From Mariniphaga anaerophila (lineage in GTDB: Bacteria; Bacteroidota; Bacteroidia; Bacteroidales; Prolixibacteraceae), in assembly GCF_900129025.1 (NCBI RefSeq), contig NZ_FQUM01000004.1:124001-188000 (forward strand): a DNA stretch of 64,000 nt, given 5' to 3'. Position 1 is the first letter of the stretch, and each line of letters starts with the position of its first letter. The notes beneath the pieces were generated by a model. It searched no databases and had not been told where the DNA came from. It saw nothing but the letters and a program-made list of their open reading frames with translations. The translations under genes and the position numbers were made by a program. Of this stretch, positions 27,814 to 35,583 are shown in pieces.

Positions 27814-28668
27814 ATGAGGTTTGTTTACGAAAAGATAGATGTATCGCACAAGCATTCATTTATTACCCGCCGGTTAAAGATGGATCCAAACTCAGACAAA
27901 ATTCATTCGCACAAAAATTTTGAGCTGAATTACATTACATCCGGTGCCGGGCGCAGAATTGTTGGCAACCATATTTCGAGCTACACAAAAGGCGACCTTG
28001 TTTTGCTTGCCCCAAATGTTTCGCACTGCTGGGAAGTTTTAGAACCCGGGCAGGACACGCACGGAGAATGTGTAGTAACGCACTTCTACGAAAACATTAT
28101 CGCCTCCGACTTTTTCAATATTCCCGAACTCGCCGAAGTGGTCAATCTTTTAAAGGAAGCCGGAAGCGGAATCCTGTTTAAAGGTTCAAAAACAAAAAGA
28201 GTGGCCGAATCATTAAAAAAGATGGTTACCATGACTGGGCTTGAACGGTACATTGAATTGTTGAAAGTTTTCAGCCTGCTGCTTCAGATTGAAAACCGCG
28301 AATACCTGGCGTTGCCATCGTCGCTGCCCAACACTTATGCAAAAGACCGCGAGCAAATCGACAAAATTTACGAATATGTTTTTCAGAACGTTCAAAACGG
28401 CATAAACCTGAACAACGCTGCAAAACTCGTTTGCATGGAGCCCAGCTCGTTTTGCCGTTACTTTAAAAAGAAAACCAGCCAAACTTTTATGGATTACGTA
28501 AAAAGTGTGCGAATTGGAATTGCCGCCCGCCTGCTGGCCGAAACCGATAAACAGATTACCCAGATTTGCTACGAATGCGGATATAACAACCTGGCCAATT
28601 TCAACCATTATTTTAAAGTAGTGATGAAAAAAACGCCCTCCGAATATCGAAAGGCGTTTCAACAATAA
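27814..28668 (+). CDS. AraC-family transcriptional regulator
   Basis: A 284-residue cytoplasmic regulator. The N-terminal half is a cupin-like sensing domain (HSHKNFELNYITSG near residue 30, then GDLVLLAPNVSHCW). The C-terminal 100 residues are an AraC double helix-turn-helix: INLNNAAKLVCMEPSSFCRYFKKKTSQTF followed by the second helix pair ending GYNNLANFNHYFKVVMKKTPSEYR. It is divergently placed from the aldolase-symporter genes and convergent with the PHP phosphoesterase operon. Regulation of the adjacent aldolase/symporter/sialidase-like genes in response to a sugar is the natural inference. Confidence 0.93.
   Translation: MRFVYEKIDVSHKHSFITRRLKMDPNSDKIHSHKNFELNYITSGAGRRIVGNHISSYTKGDLVLLAPNVSHCWEVLEPGQDTHGECVVTHFYENIIASDFFNIPELAEVVNLLKEAGSGILFKGSKTKRVAESLKKMVTMTGLERYIELLKVFSLLLQIENREYLALPSSLPNTYAKDREQIDKIYEYVFQNVQNGINLNNAAKLVCMEPSSFCRYFKKKTSQTFMDYVKSVRIGIAARLLAETDKQITQICYECGYNNLANFNHYFKVVMKKTPSEYRKAFQQ
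28627..28659 (-). terminator. Minus-strand terminator inside the 3' end of the AraC gene
   Basis: Read on the minus strand, AAACGCC and GGCGTTT (28653-28659 and 28631-28637 in plus coordinates) form a 7-bp stem with a 15-nt loop, followed by a T-run (plus-strand A tract 28627-28633). It lies 24-56 bases beyond the stop of the PHP gene at 28683, so it can end that operon while sitting within coding sequence of the opposing gene. Confidence 0.5.
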
Positions 28669-28682
28669 GTGGACTATTTTTT

Positions 28683-29777
28683 CTACCGAATTCCAAACGG
28701 CTGAGTTCCCATAATAACTTCACCCGGGCCAAAAATTTCGGCACGGACATATTTTTCAATTTCGGGATTTTCTTTTAGCGAAAACTGATTTCCGCGATGA
28801 ACCACTTCTCCTCCCGAAATCCAACGGACAGAATCTTGTCCGGTAACATTTATATCAATCAATCCTTTTCGGTTATTTACTGTAATCGCTGCAATCTCCG
28901 GCAGTTTTGCGCCATTGTGCCCCGAGGGTGAATACACATAATAACTCACCCCCTCCTGCATTCCTTTACGCACCCAGGTTTCGTTAAGTTCAGGAAGCAG
29001 AAAAACATTCCAGTTTCGGCCCAGTGTACTGCTGTGGTGCATGTCGTCGTTTGAATAGGCCCACACCTGCCTGTCGGGCATGGTGCGCGAAAGAATGGCA
29101 TCGTACAACTCGCGGTCGTTGGGATAACGATCGCCCTGATTATAAATTTCCACGCCAATAAGGTGGTCGTACTTTTTCAACAGGTTCACATACCAATCTA
29201 CCGAGTAATGATCGGGGTCACGCGCGGTGTACCGCCCCGGATGGTTAAACATTACCAGTCCGTTTTTTGCCGCAGTGGCATCCAGCGATTCTTCTTCAGT
29301 TTCTGTTCCGTTGTGGTCTGAAAAGTAACTGCCCATGTGATGATGACGCGAAAGTTCGTTACCCTGAATAGCCAGCATTCCCAGCTCTTTGGGGTCGCGA
29401 TTTTCGTAAACGATTTGGTCTTCCTCAAGGCGGCCTTCTTCCAGACGCTCGTATGCTCCCGAACTGGCTTCCAATTCAGAAAAGCCGGTCCACGGATAAG
29501 TCACCTCGTTGTGATCGGTAACGGCAAGAATTTCATATCCCAAATCGTGATATTTATCCACAACGGTTTGCGGATTCATGCGACCGTCGCTGCGGGTAGT
29601 GTGTGTATGAAAATTGGCTTCAAAGCGTTGGTGGTTATTCCAGTCTACATTGGCATAGGGATTTTGAATGTCCCATTTTGGCTGGCAGGAAAAAACAAAA
29701 AAAGACATTATTGCCACTAACGAAAACCACTGAAGACCGGAAGTAATTTTTTTCAAAGCAGTTAATTTCAATTTCAT
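28683..29777 (-). CDS. PHP-domain phosphoesterase lipoprotein
   Basis: A 364-residue lipoprotein: Cys31 after the hydrophobic FFVFS stretch. The mature part is a polymerase-and-histidinol-phosphatase (PHP) domain. Metal-binding motifs are visible: HTHTTRSDG (His57, His59, Asp64), VTDHNE (Asp88, His89), GNELSRHH and FNHPGR. PHP proteins hydrolyse phosphomonoesters or diesters with a trinuclear metal site. The gene is the last of the minus-strand series headed by SusC at 40814 but has its own strong promoter. Envelope location, together with the two metallophosphoesterases in the same locus, suggests removal of phosphate from an extracellular substrate. It ends 14 bases from the convergent AraC gene. 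Confidence 0.87.
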   Translation of the reverse strand: MKLKLTALKKITSGLQWFSLVAIMSFFVFSCQPKWDIQNPYANVDWNNHQRFEANFHTHTTRSDGRMNPQTVVDKYHDLGYEILAVTDHNEVTYPWTGFSELEASSGAYERLEEGRLEEDQIVYENRDPKELGMLAIQGNELSRHHHMGSYFSDHNGTETEEESLDATAAKNGLVMFNHPGRYTARDPDHYSVDWYVNLLKKYDHLIGVEIYNQGDRYPNDRELYDAILSRTMPDRQVWAYSNDDMHHSSTLGRNWNVFLLPELNETWVRKGMQEGVSYYVYSPSGHNGAKLPEIAAITVNNRKGLIDINVTGQDSVRWISGGEVVHRGNQFSLKENPEIEKYVRAEIFGPGEVIMGTQPFGIR

Positions 29778-29801
29778 ATTTTTTGATATTTAGTTTTTAT
29801 T

Positions 29802-29833
29802 CAAAACTATCAATATTTTAACATTACCACAAA
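29802..29833 (-). promoter_or_regulatory. Strong Bacteroidota-type promoter for the PHP phosphoesterase gene
   Basis: On the minus strand the sequence TTTG (plus 29830-29833), a 20-nt spacer, and TAGTTTTG (plus 29802-29809) match both consensus elements exactly. Transcription would begin about 18 bases before the ATG at 29777. Confidence 0.7.
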
Positions 29834-29888
29834 TTCAAACCAGGCACAATTCAATATAATTCAATCTTTTGAGAATACTTTTAAACAG

Positions 29889-31661
29889 CTATTCTTTATG
29901 AATGGTGAACTGGTCAATTACTTCGCCATCCATGTTTACCGACTGGTAAAAAAGCTTTTCCCCATCAATATTTATATGCTGATACAACCAGCTATTTTGC
30001 TCCCGCATCGCAGCATAAGGTTCGTCAGTTATTTCCTGATTACGCCCCGGAATTCCCAGCGAAACGATGTAGGCTGTCCCGTCGTTGTATGAATCCACAA
30101 CACGGCCGCCTTTCAACGGTTTAGAACGCATGTAATAATGAATGTGCCCGTTGAAAACCATATCCACGTGGTATTTATCGAAAACCGGCAACCACGCTTC
30201 CTGAATATCAAGATAAGGCTCTTCCCAATTGTATGGAGGAAAATGGAACACCGCAATTTTCCACGTAGCCGAAGTTTGTGCCAATTGACTTTCAATCCAC
30301 CCGGTTTGTGCATCTAACGAAGAGGTGGCATCGAGCATTAAAAACAGCGTGTTTTTATAAACAAACGAGTAGGTCTGCTCCTGCGGAACACCCTCCGGCC
30401 CGTTGGTTGGATAACTAAACATATCGCGGTACATTTTTGAGCCAAGCCCCAAACGGTTATCGTGATTTCCGGGTACGTTCATCAACGGTTTCCGGCAAAT
30501 TACATCTTTAGAAAACCCAAACAGTTCGTCCCACTGATTGCGATAAAGCCCGTCGTTAACCAAATCTCCGGCAATCATATAAAATGCAGCTTCGGGATGA
30601 GCCACTTCGGCTTTTTGGTGCAAATCGCCAAACTCCTTTCTATTATGCACATCGCCAAACCAAACAAAAGAAAACGCATCATCATTTTCAGGCGTTGAAA
30701 ACGTGCAGGCCTGAGCCCAGTCATTTTCCGGAGCAATCAAATATTCGTAATTACTGCCGGGGGACAGGTTTCGCAGTTTGGCTGTAAACCGATGCACAAA
30801 CCGGTCATTCATCAGTTCCCGATCTTCCATCACAAACTTTTCTGCCTTTACCTGCTGAACATCGTTACTCCCCACAAGCCTGAATTTCACTTCTCCGGAT
30901 TCTACAGTTGTATTTGTTCGCCACTGAACATCAACGCCGGAAGCAGGATCCGAACTCCAGGTCAGCATCACCTGGTCGGGCTGAGCAGAAGAAGGAAAAA
31001 TAGTTTTCCGAAAAGCACCAACCAGATGCGATTCCTTTCCGCGCCCACGAATCGTATTCAACAGTTTTTGCCCTTTCATCTCTTCCGGGACATTAAACAG
31101 AACCAGTTCGGTCCAGTCGCGGTAGGTAAACGCGCCGTCATCCAAAACACTCACAGGTTGGTTTTCCGGAATAAAATTGGAAAGCACTAAATTGTCGCTT
31201 TTGTTTTGCGGTGCTACTGATACAAAGTAATGGTATGCAAAATTCTCGAGCCCGTTTATTCCCAGCTCAACAGTACCTTTATCAAACTTTTTCTGCCACA
31301 CTTCGTAGGTATGAAATTCGTTTTGCATGGTCATTTTTGTTTTCTCGAAACCACTGGATTCGAGCCAAAATGGCATTGTTTTCTGTCCTTCGCTTCGCAT
31401 TATCGAAACCACTGCCGGCACGTTTACGTCGAACACCCAGTGGCGGGTAGCAAGCACGTTCAAATCTGACTCATTGAAAAACGACAGCGCTTTTTGCCGG
31501 TCGATAAACTCAAGCTCTGCTTCGCTCATTGTAGCGTACAAAGAAGTAATCACGCCATCCATAACCTGCGCAACAGTTTTTGTTTTGGTGCTCTCCTGTT
31601 TTGGCGAACATGCACCCAACAAAAAGAAAAGTAAAAAGAAGTTCAAGACCCTGTTATTCAT
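29889..31661 (-). CDS. Purple-acid-phosphatase-like metallophosphoesterase lipoprotein
   Basis: A calcineurin-like phosphoesterase of about 590 residues. The preferred start is the ATG at 31661, giving a lipoprotein signal with Cys18 (FLLGAC). The longer frame to 31724 would be translated from an inverted repeat and is rejected. The N-terminal part is unrecognised. An Fn3-like domain in the purple acid phosphatase style (MLTWSSDPASGVDVQWRT) precedes the catalytic domain, whose metal motifs are FGDVHNR, AGDLVNDG, PGNHDNR, HFPPYN and NGHIHYYMR. It probably acts at the cell surface or periplasm on phosphorylated material. It sits between the propeller-plus-toroid gene and the PHP gene. Confidence 0.88.
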   Translation of the reverse strand: MNNRVLNFFLLFFLLGACSPKQESTKTKTVAQVMDGVITSLYATMSEAELEFIDRQKALSFFNESDLNVLATRHWVFDVNVPAVVSIMRSEGQKTMPFWLESSGFEKTKMTMQNEFHTYEVWQKKFDKGTVELGINGLENFAYHYFVSVAPQNKSDNLVLSNFIPENQPVSVLDDGAFTYRDWTELVLFNVPEEMKGQKLLNTIRGRGKESHLVGAFRKTIFPSSAQPDQVMLTWSSDPASGVDVQWRTNTTVESGEVKFRLVGSNDVQQVKAEKFVMEDRELMNDRFVHRFTAKLRNLSPGSNYEYLIAPENDWAQACTFSTPENDDAFSFVWFGDVHNRKEFGDLHQKAEVAHPEAAFYMIAGDLVNDGLYRNQWDELFGFSKDVICRKPLMNVPGNHDNRLGLGSKMYRDMFSYPTNGPEGVPQEQTYSFVYKNTLFLMLDATSSLDAQTGWIESQLAQTSATWKIAVFHFPPYNWEEPYLDIQEAWLPVFDKYHVDMVFNGHIHYYMRSKPLKGGRVVDSYNDGTAYIVSLGIPGRNQEITDEPYAAMREQNSWLYQHINIDGEKLFYQSVNMDGEVIDQFTIHKE

Positions 31662-31675
31662 GTGTATTTTTTTTG

Positions 31676-31723
31676 TGCCGATTACGCAAACTTTTCTCGA
31701 TGATTCTGTCTGCGTAATCGGCA
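31676..31723. repeat. Intergenic inverted repeat with 13-bp perfect arms
   Basis: TGCCGATTACGCA (31676-31688) and TGCGTAATCGGCA (31711-31723) are perfectly complementary, separated by 22 nt. The element fills the 74-base gap between two minus-strand genes. On the minus strand it is followed by an A tract and not a T tract; on the plus strand TATTTTTTT follows a few bases later but no plus-strand gene precedes it. It therefore does not behave as an ordinary terminator for its neighbours. It resembles a REP-like or mobile palindromic unit; copy number in the genome is unknown. Confidence 0.75.
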
Positions 31724-31735
31724 ATCTATTTTTTT

Positions 31736-33952
31736 CTATTCAATTACTTCCAGATAACGACCCAGCCAATATGGAAGCAGCCAGATATCTCCGGCGCTGT
31801 TTTCCGAACGGCCGTCGCTTCCGCCATCCAATCCAAAGCGATTTGCATTGTGCCTTCTGATTGGCAATTCATCCGGAGGTAAAACTTCTTCTACACTCTG
31901 TTTTCTGAAATTTTCCGGGATTAACTGAACGTCCTTCCGATGACTGTTTTTCACAGTCCAGTTAATAAGATCCATGGGATATTCCTGCAAATACCAAACA
32001 GCTTCGTCCAAATCGAAATCATCAGTTACCATTCCTGTAAACAGATTCCACAACCCGTCTTTTTCCGGCCTTTCATATTCCCAGTGGTCGATAATACTCT
32101 CTTTGAACATCGCTTTCAGCGAATCGTTAAGCGCATACCGGTACAATCCCCAATAACCGAGAAAATACATTTCATCATCGGAATGATTCCATGCGGAAGA
32201 AAGCATCTTCGCCCAGTCATCGGCTCCTTCGGGCGCTGTTCCCACAATCTCCATGGGGCGCATCAGGTTCTCGAGGTAACCGTGTTTGTACATCAGCTCA
32301 TACGCTTTTTCTTTGTAAACCTCTTTTCGCGTAAAATGATATGCCGTTTGCAACATGGCCACAATATTGGAACTGTTCAGTTTTCGGTCGCCCACCGAAA
32401 CAGGAAAACCATTTACATACTCCGGATTCCAGCGCCCCCAGGTAGTCGGTTTGCCATCGTAATCAATCATGTAAAAATCATTGTCCACAATATGTTGCAT
32501 CAGTTCGTCGAGCAGTCGAACAGCTTTTGTCCGAACCGGCTCCACATCAATTAACTCTGCAATTGCCCCAAACACAAACACATGACCAATGGCTTCGTCG
32601 CTGCTGGTGGTGGCTTTCCAGTCCCATTCAGGATCATCTGAGTGCTGCCAGCGATCCGGGTCGGAAAGAATTTCAATATACCCACTGCGCTCAAACGAAC
32701 GGGAAGGAAATCCCGGCACCGGATTAATCGTGTAAAGCCGCTCCATGGCATCCAGCGATTCGATGCAGTTTTGAAGCGCCTCCTCCGATTTTGTAACCGC
32801 GTACCTGAACACCTGGCTGCCGAGGTACATTGAAGTCCACAATCCGTCGTTATCTGAATCGGCCAGAAACCCGGTTGAAAGATCTCCACTTTTCATCCCG
32901 TTTAACGTCGCGTTAAAACCATTGCGAATATGACGAAGACGCACCTGCTCTTCAAAATACATTGCTTTATTTAGGAGCGTAACTTCTTTAAAACAGATTT
33001 GCCCCAGCCCCTTTTGGGTTAGCACCAAAACCGAATTATCAGGACCACATGCAATATCAATCACCTGATTGCCGGGAAGCCAGCGCTGGCCGTAATAGTA
33101 ATTAAATTTGCCATCAACCCGCTGCATGAAAACTCCTTCAGGCGATCCAAACCAAACATTTCCGTTCACCTCTTTTACTATGGAAATATCGGGCACCGGC
33201 AAATTGCTGCGCATCTCACCAATCTGCGTTCCTGCGAGGTTGCTCAACTCGATATATCCGGCAGAAGTTCCAATAATGGATTTTGTGCCAAAAGCCACAA
33301 CATCAAACGAAGTAAAGTCGCTGCCTTCGAAAACAGTTTGCAATTTCATTTCTTTGGAAGAAAAAGTTTGCAGTGAATTTGCTGTGAGAACCCAGAACTT
33401 TCCGGTTGACGCAGCATATTTCAGCTCGAGAACTGGCCCGGCTGCTTTACCTTTCCAAATCTGTTCGTCTCCTTTCAACAGTTTCAAATCTCTGCCCGCT
33501 GCCACCAAAAAGGTAAAATCTTCGCCTCCTGCAAATAACTTTGCATTAGAAAGTCCGTGTTTCAAAAAAGGAATTCCGGCCCAGGCATTGCTCAGCACGG
33601 CCTCCTCATCGAGGTAAACCAGTTGCTGTTTATACGATGCCAAATCAACAATATTTTTGTCAGCCAGCGGACGGTAAGTTCCGTCTTTCTCCAAGGTTCC
33701 CGGGTAAAGAAAAGCGCCGCTGTGTGGATGCAACAACCCTTTAGAAGAAAGCACCTGGATTTTTCCGTTGCGGTCGGCAGCAACTTTTTCCAGGGAAACA
33801 CCCGGTTGGGTAAAATAGTATTTAATGCTATAATCCTGCAGGAAAGGAGCATCGTTATAAACAGGTTTCCCCTTGTCTCCGGCCATTGCATTCATATTAA
33901 AAACCAAAGAAAAAAGCAAAAAGGCAGTAGTTATAAAAAAGTATTTTTTCAT
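31736..33952 (-). CDS. Exported propeller plus alpha/alpha-toroid protein of unknown function (copy A)
   Basis: I do not recognise a named family. The 738-residue product has a signal peptide (ending AMAGD). Residues 40-320 are beta-rich with two-component-regulator-like propeller repeats (WFGSPEGVF near 267, LTQKGLGQI near 311). Residues 330-700 are helical, like an alpha/alpha toroid. It is a clear paralog of the protein at 61193: shared stretches include GQRWLPGNQV, SDNDG (366-370), FRYAVT, ATTSSDEAIGH (447-457), DYDGKPTTWGRWNPEY (497-512) and a C-terminal LLPYWLGRYLEVI. The conserved acidic and histidine residues are candidate catalytic groups of a glycoside hydrolase or lyase. It lies between two metallophosphoesterases in the SusCD locus 2. 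Enzymatic role is inference. Confidence 0.8.
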   Translation of the reverse strand: MKKYFFITTAFLLFSLVFNMNAMAGDKGKPVYNDAPFLQDYSIKYYFTQPGVSLEKVAADRNGKIQVLSSKGLLHPHSGAFLYPGTLEKDGTYRPLADKNIVDLASYKQQLVYLDEEAVLSNAWAGIPFLKHGLSNAKLFAGGEDFTFLVAAGRDLKLLKGDEQIWKGKAAGPVLELKYAASTGKFWVLTANSLQTFSSKEMKLQTVFEGSDFTSFDVVAFGTKSIIGTSAGYIELSNLAGTQIGEMRSNLPVPDISIVKEVNGNVWFGSPEGVFMQRVDGKFNYYYGQRWLPGNQVIDIACGPDNSVLVLTQKGLGQICFKEVTLLNKAMYFEEQVRLRHIRNGFNATLNGMKSGDLSTGFLADSDNDGLWTSMYLGSQVFRYAVTKSEEALQNCIESLDAMERLYTINPVPGFPSRSFERSGYIEILSDPDRWQHSDDPEWDWKATTSSDEAIGHVFVFGAIAELIDVEPVRTKAVRLLDELMQHIVDNDFYMIDYDGKPTTWGRWNPEYVNGFPVSVGDRKLNSSNIVAMLQTAYHFTRKEVYKEKAYELMYKHGYLENLMRPMEIVGTAPEGADDWAKMLSSAWNHSDDEMYFLGYWGLYRYALNDSLKAMFKESIIDHWEYERPEKDGLWNLFTGMVTDDFDLDEAVWYLQEYPMDLINWTVKNSHRKDVQLIPENFRKQSVEEVLPPDELPIRRHNANRFGLDGGSDGRSENSAGDIWLLPYWLGRYLEVIE

Positions 33953-33969
33953 GATTATTTTATTGAATA

Positions 33970-35508
33970 TTAGTTTCTATTCACTGGGCGCACCCGAAAT
34001 ATCCGGTGGCTCGTCCACGTCTGGTTAAACATATCTGTTGTACGAACAGTAACGGTATGTGTTCCGCCCGACAGATTCTGCGGAAGCCTGCCCTCCCACA
34101 TATGGGTTGACACGCTCGGAAAATCCATTTTATACCCCAAAATATCGTCAATGGTGTTTCCGTCGGTTTCGTAATCCAAAATCGGATTAAGCCGATGCAT
34201 CCGCAAACACTCGGGATCGATGGTTTCTACCTGCTGCATGGGGACCCATTGGCCTTCGTTTCCGACACGCATTTCGACTGTTGATTGGCCGGAAGCTGCA
34301 AAAACATTCACCAACACAACAGTTGTATCCAGTTGGGTCTGTTTTAGTTCATCCGGCAGGTAAATATTCATCTGATAATCGGCGGGGCGCCGCGCAGCTT
34401 TAAACCGAACGCTGTAATTGTTTCCGTCAAACGTAACAACGGAATAACCATTTGGCGCGCCGTCGTTCATTGTTGCATGGGGAATTCCGGTTTCATCATT
34501 TAAGCCACACCACCAGCTTCCGCAAACTGTTGCATTAATTAAATGATGATGCGGCACTGCCCTCTTCCACCCCAGTTCTTCATCAATAAAAACATTTATT
34601 TGCTCGTGAACGTGGCCTGAAATGGAAAACGTATGTTCCCGGTTACGAAGAATTTCAAAAAGTTTATCGTTGTTCGCGGTACGCACCAATGGCGCGTGCA
34701 TCATCAGCACTATCAGTTTATTTTCGGGAACGAAAGAGAGGTAATTTGCGATGAACTCAAGTTGCTCCGCGGTAAGGTGTGCATGGTATTTTCCGTCCGG
34801 GTTAAAAAATATATTGTTCAGCCCGATAAATGCCACTTGTCCGTGCTCAAATGCATACGTGCTTGGCCCAAAAAATTTCCGAAAAGTTTTATCCTTGTAT
34901 TCATTTAGCTTTTCATCACGGTCGTGGTCGTGGTTGCCAAAAATATTATACCAAGGAATACCAATCTGTGCAATTCCTTTGCTTACTTCGTCCATCAACT
35001 CCGGTTCATCGGCAACAATATCGCCCAGCGAAACACCAAAAGTTGCATCAGTTGTACCAATTAATTCCTCCACAACATCATGAAAGATATAATTTACTTC
35101 CTTCTGTCCGCGAGCCTGCGTGTCGCCAAAAAACAATACAGAAAAGCGGTTATTTTCATCTGACGGATAAAGCGGAAAATTAATCTCCAGATTCTGAATT
35201 TGCTTTTCAGAGAAATAATGCTGTGGAATATTGTCTTCGTTTAACGGGACGGTATAACCGGCAGGTTTTATAACAAAAACTGACCGGGGACTCCCGGCAG
35301 GAAGATTCCAGTGTCCACCGGCATCCGTTTTCACGACGTCCTTTCCGTTGGAAACACAAATGCCGGCAATCCCTGATTCATCGTCATCCAGAATCCCGTT
35401 TTTGTTGACATCAAAAAAAACAGTTCCCCGAATAACTTCCCTTTCTTGAGAAAACAAAGCTGCCGGGAAAAGAAAAATGAGCAAAATAAAAAATTTTCTG
35501 AAGGCCAT
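33970..35508 (-). CDS. Calcineurin-like phosphoesterase with MetallophosN and MetallophosC domains
   Basis: About 512 residues from the ATG at 35508, which gives a signal peptide (FRKFFILLIFLFPAALFSQ). The longer frame from 35562 is encoded by a terminator hairpin and is rejected. An N-terminal beta-sandwich (GTVFFDVNKNGILDDDESGIAG, about residues 25-110) is followed by the phosphoesterase core with FFGDTQARG, SLGDIV, GNHDHDRD, MMHAPL and SGHVHEQ. The rest matches the C-terminal domain of Bacteroidota calcineurin-like proteins (TVTVRTTDMFNQTW). The combination is typical of exported Bacteroidota phosphoesterases. It is 17 bases upstream of the propeller-plus-toroid gene, so they are co-transcribed. 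Confidence 0.9.
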   Translation of the reverse strand: MAFRKFFILLIFLFPAALFSQEREVIRGTVFFDVNKNGILDDDESGIAGICVSNGKDVVKTDAGGHWNLPAGSPRSVFVIKPAGYTVPLNEDNIPQHYFSEKQIQNLEINFPLYPSDENNRFSVLFFGDTQARGQKEVNYIFHDVVEELIGTTDATFGVSLGDIVADEPELMDEVSKGIAQIGIPWYNIFGNHDHDRDEKLNEYKDKTFRKFFGPSTYAFEHGQVAFIGLNNIFFNPDGKYHAHLTAEQLEFIANYLSFVPENKLIVLMMHAPLVRTANNDKLFEILRNREHTFSISGHVHEQINVFIDEELGWKRAVPHHHLINATVCGSWWCGLNDETGIPHATMNDGAPNGYSVVTFDGNNYSVRFKAARRPADYQMNIYLPDELKQTQLDTTVVLVNVFAASGQSTVEMRVGNEGQWVPMQQVETIDPECLRMHRLNPILDYETDGNTIDDILGYKMDFPSVSTHMWEGRLPQNLSGGTHTVTVRTTDMFNQTWTSHRIFRVRPVNRN

Positions 35509-35526
35509 ATCTGGTTTTCCTTTTTG

Positions 35527-35559
35527 AAAAAAGAGGACACGGATTGCCCATGTCCTCTT
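35527..35559 (-). terminator. Intrinsic terminator after SusD (locus 2)
   Basis: On the minus strand AAGAGGACA and TGTCCTCTT (plus 35551-35559 and 35531-35539) make a 9-bp stem with an 11-nt loop followed by a T run (plus A tract 35527-35532). It is 25 bases past the SusD stop at 35584 and separates SusCD from the phosphoesterase genes. Confidence 0.85.
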
Positions 35560-35583
35560 CAAAAAAATTCTTTCAACTGGTAC

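Noticed and set aside
31662-31724. N-terminal extension of the metallophosphoesterase at 29889-31661
   Set aside because: The extension is encoded by the inverted repeat; a normal lipoprotein signal starts at 31661.
35509-35562. N-terminal extension of the phosphoesterase at 33970-35508
   Set aside because: The extra codons are made from the SusD terminator hairpin; the signal peptide starts at 35508.
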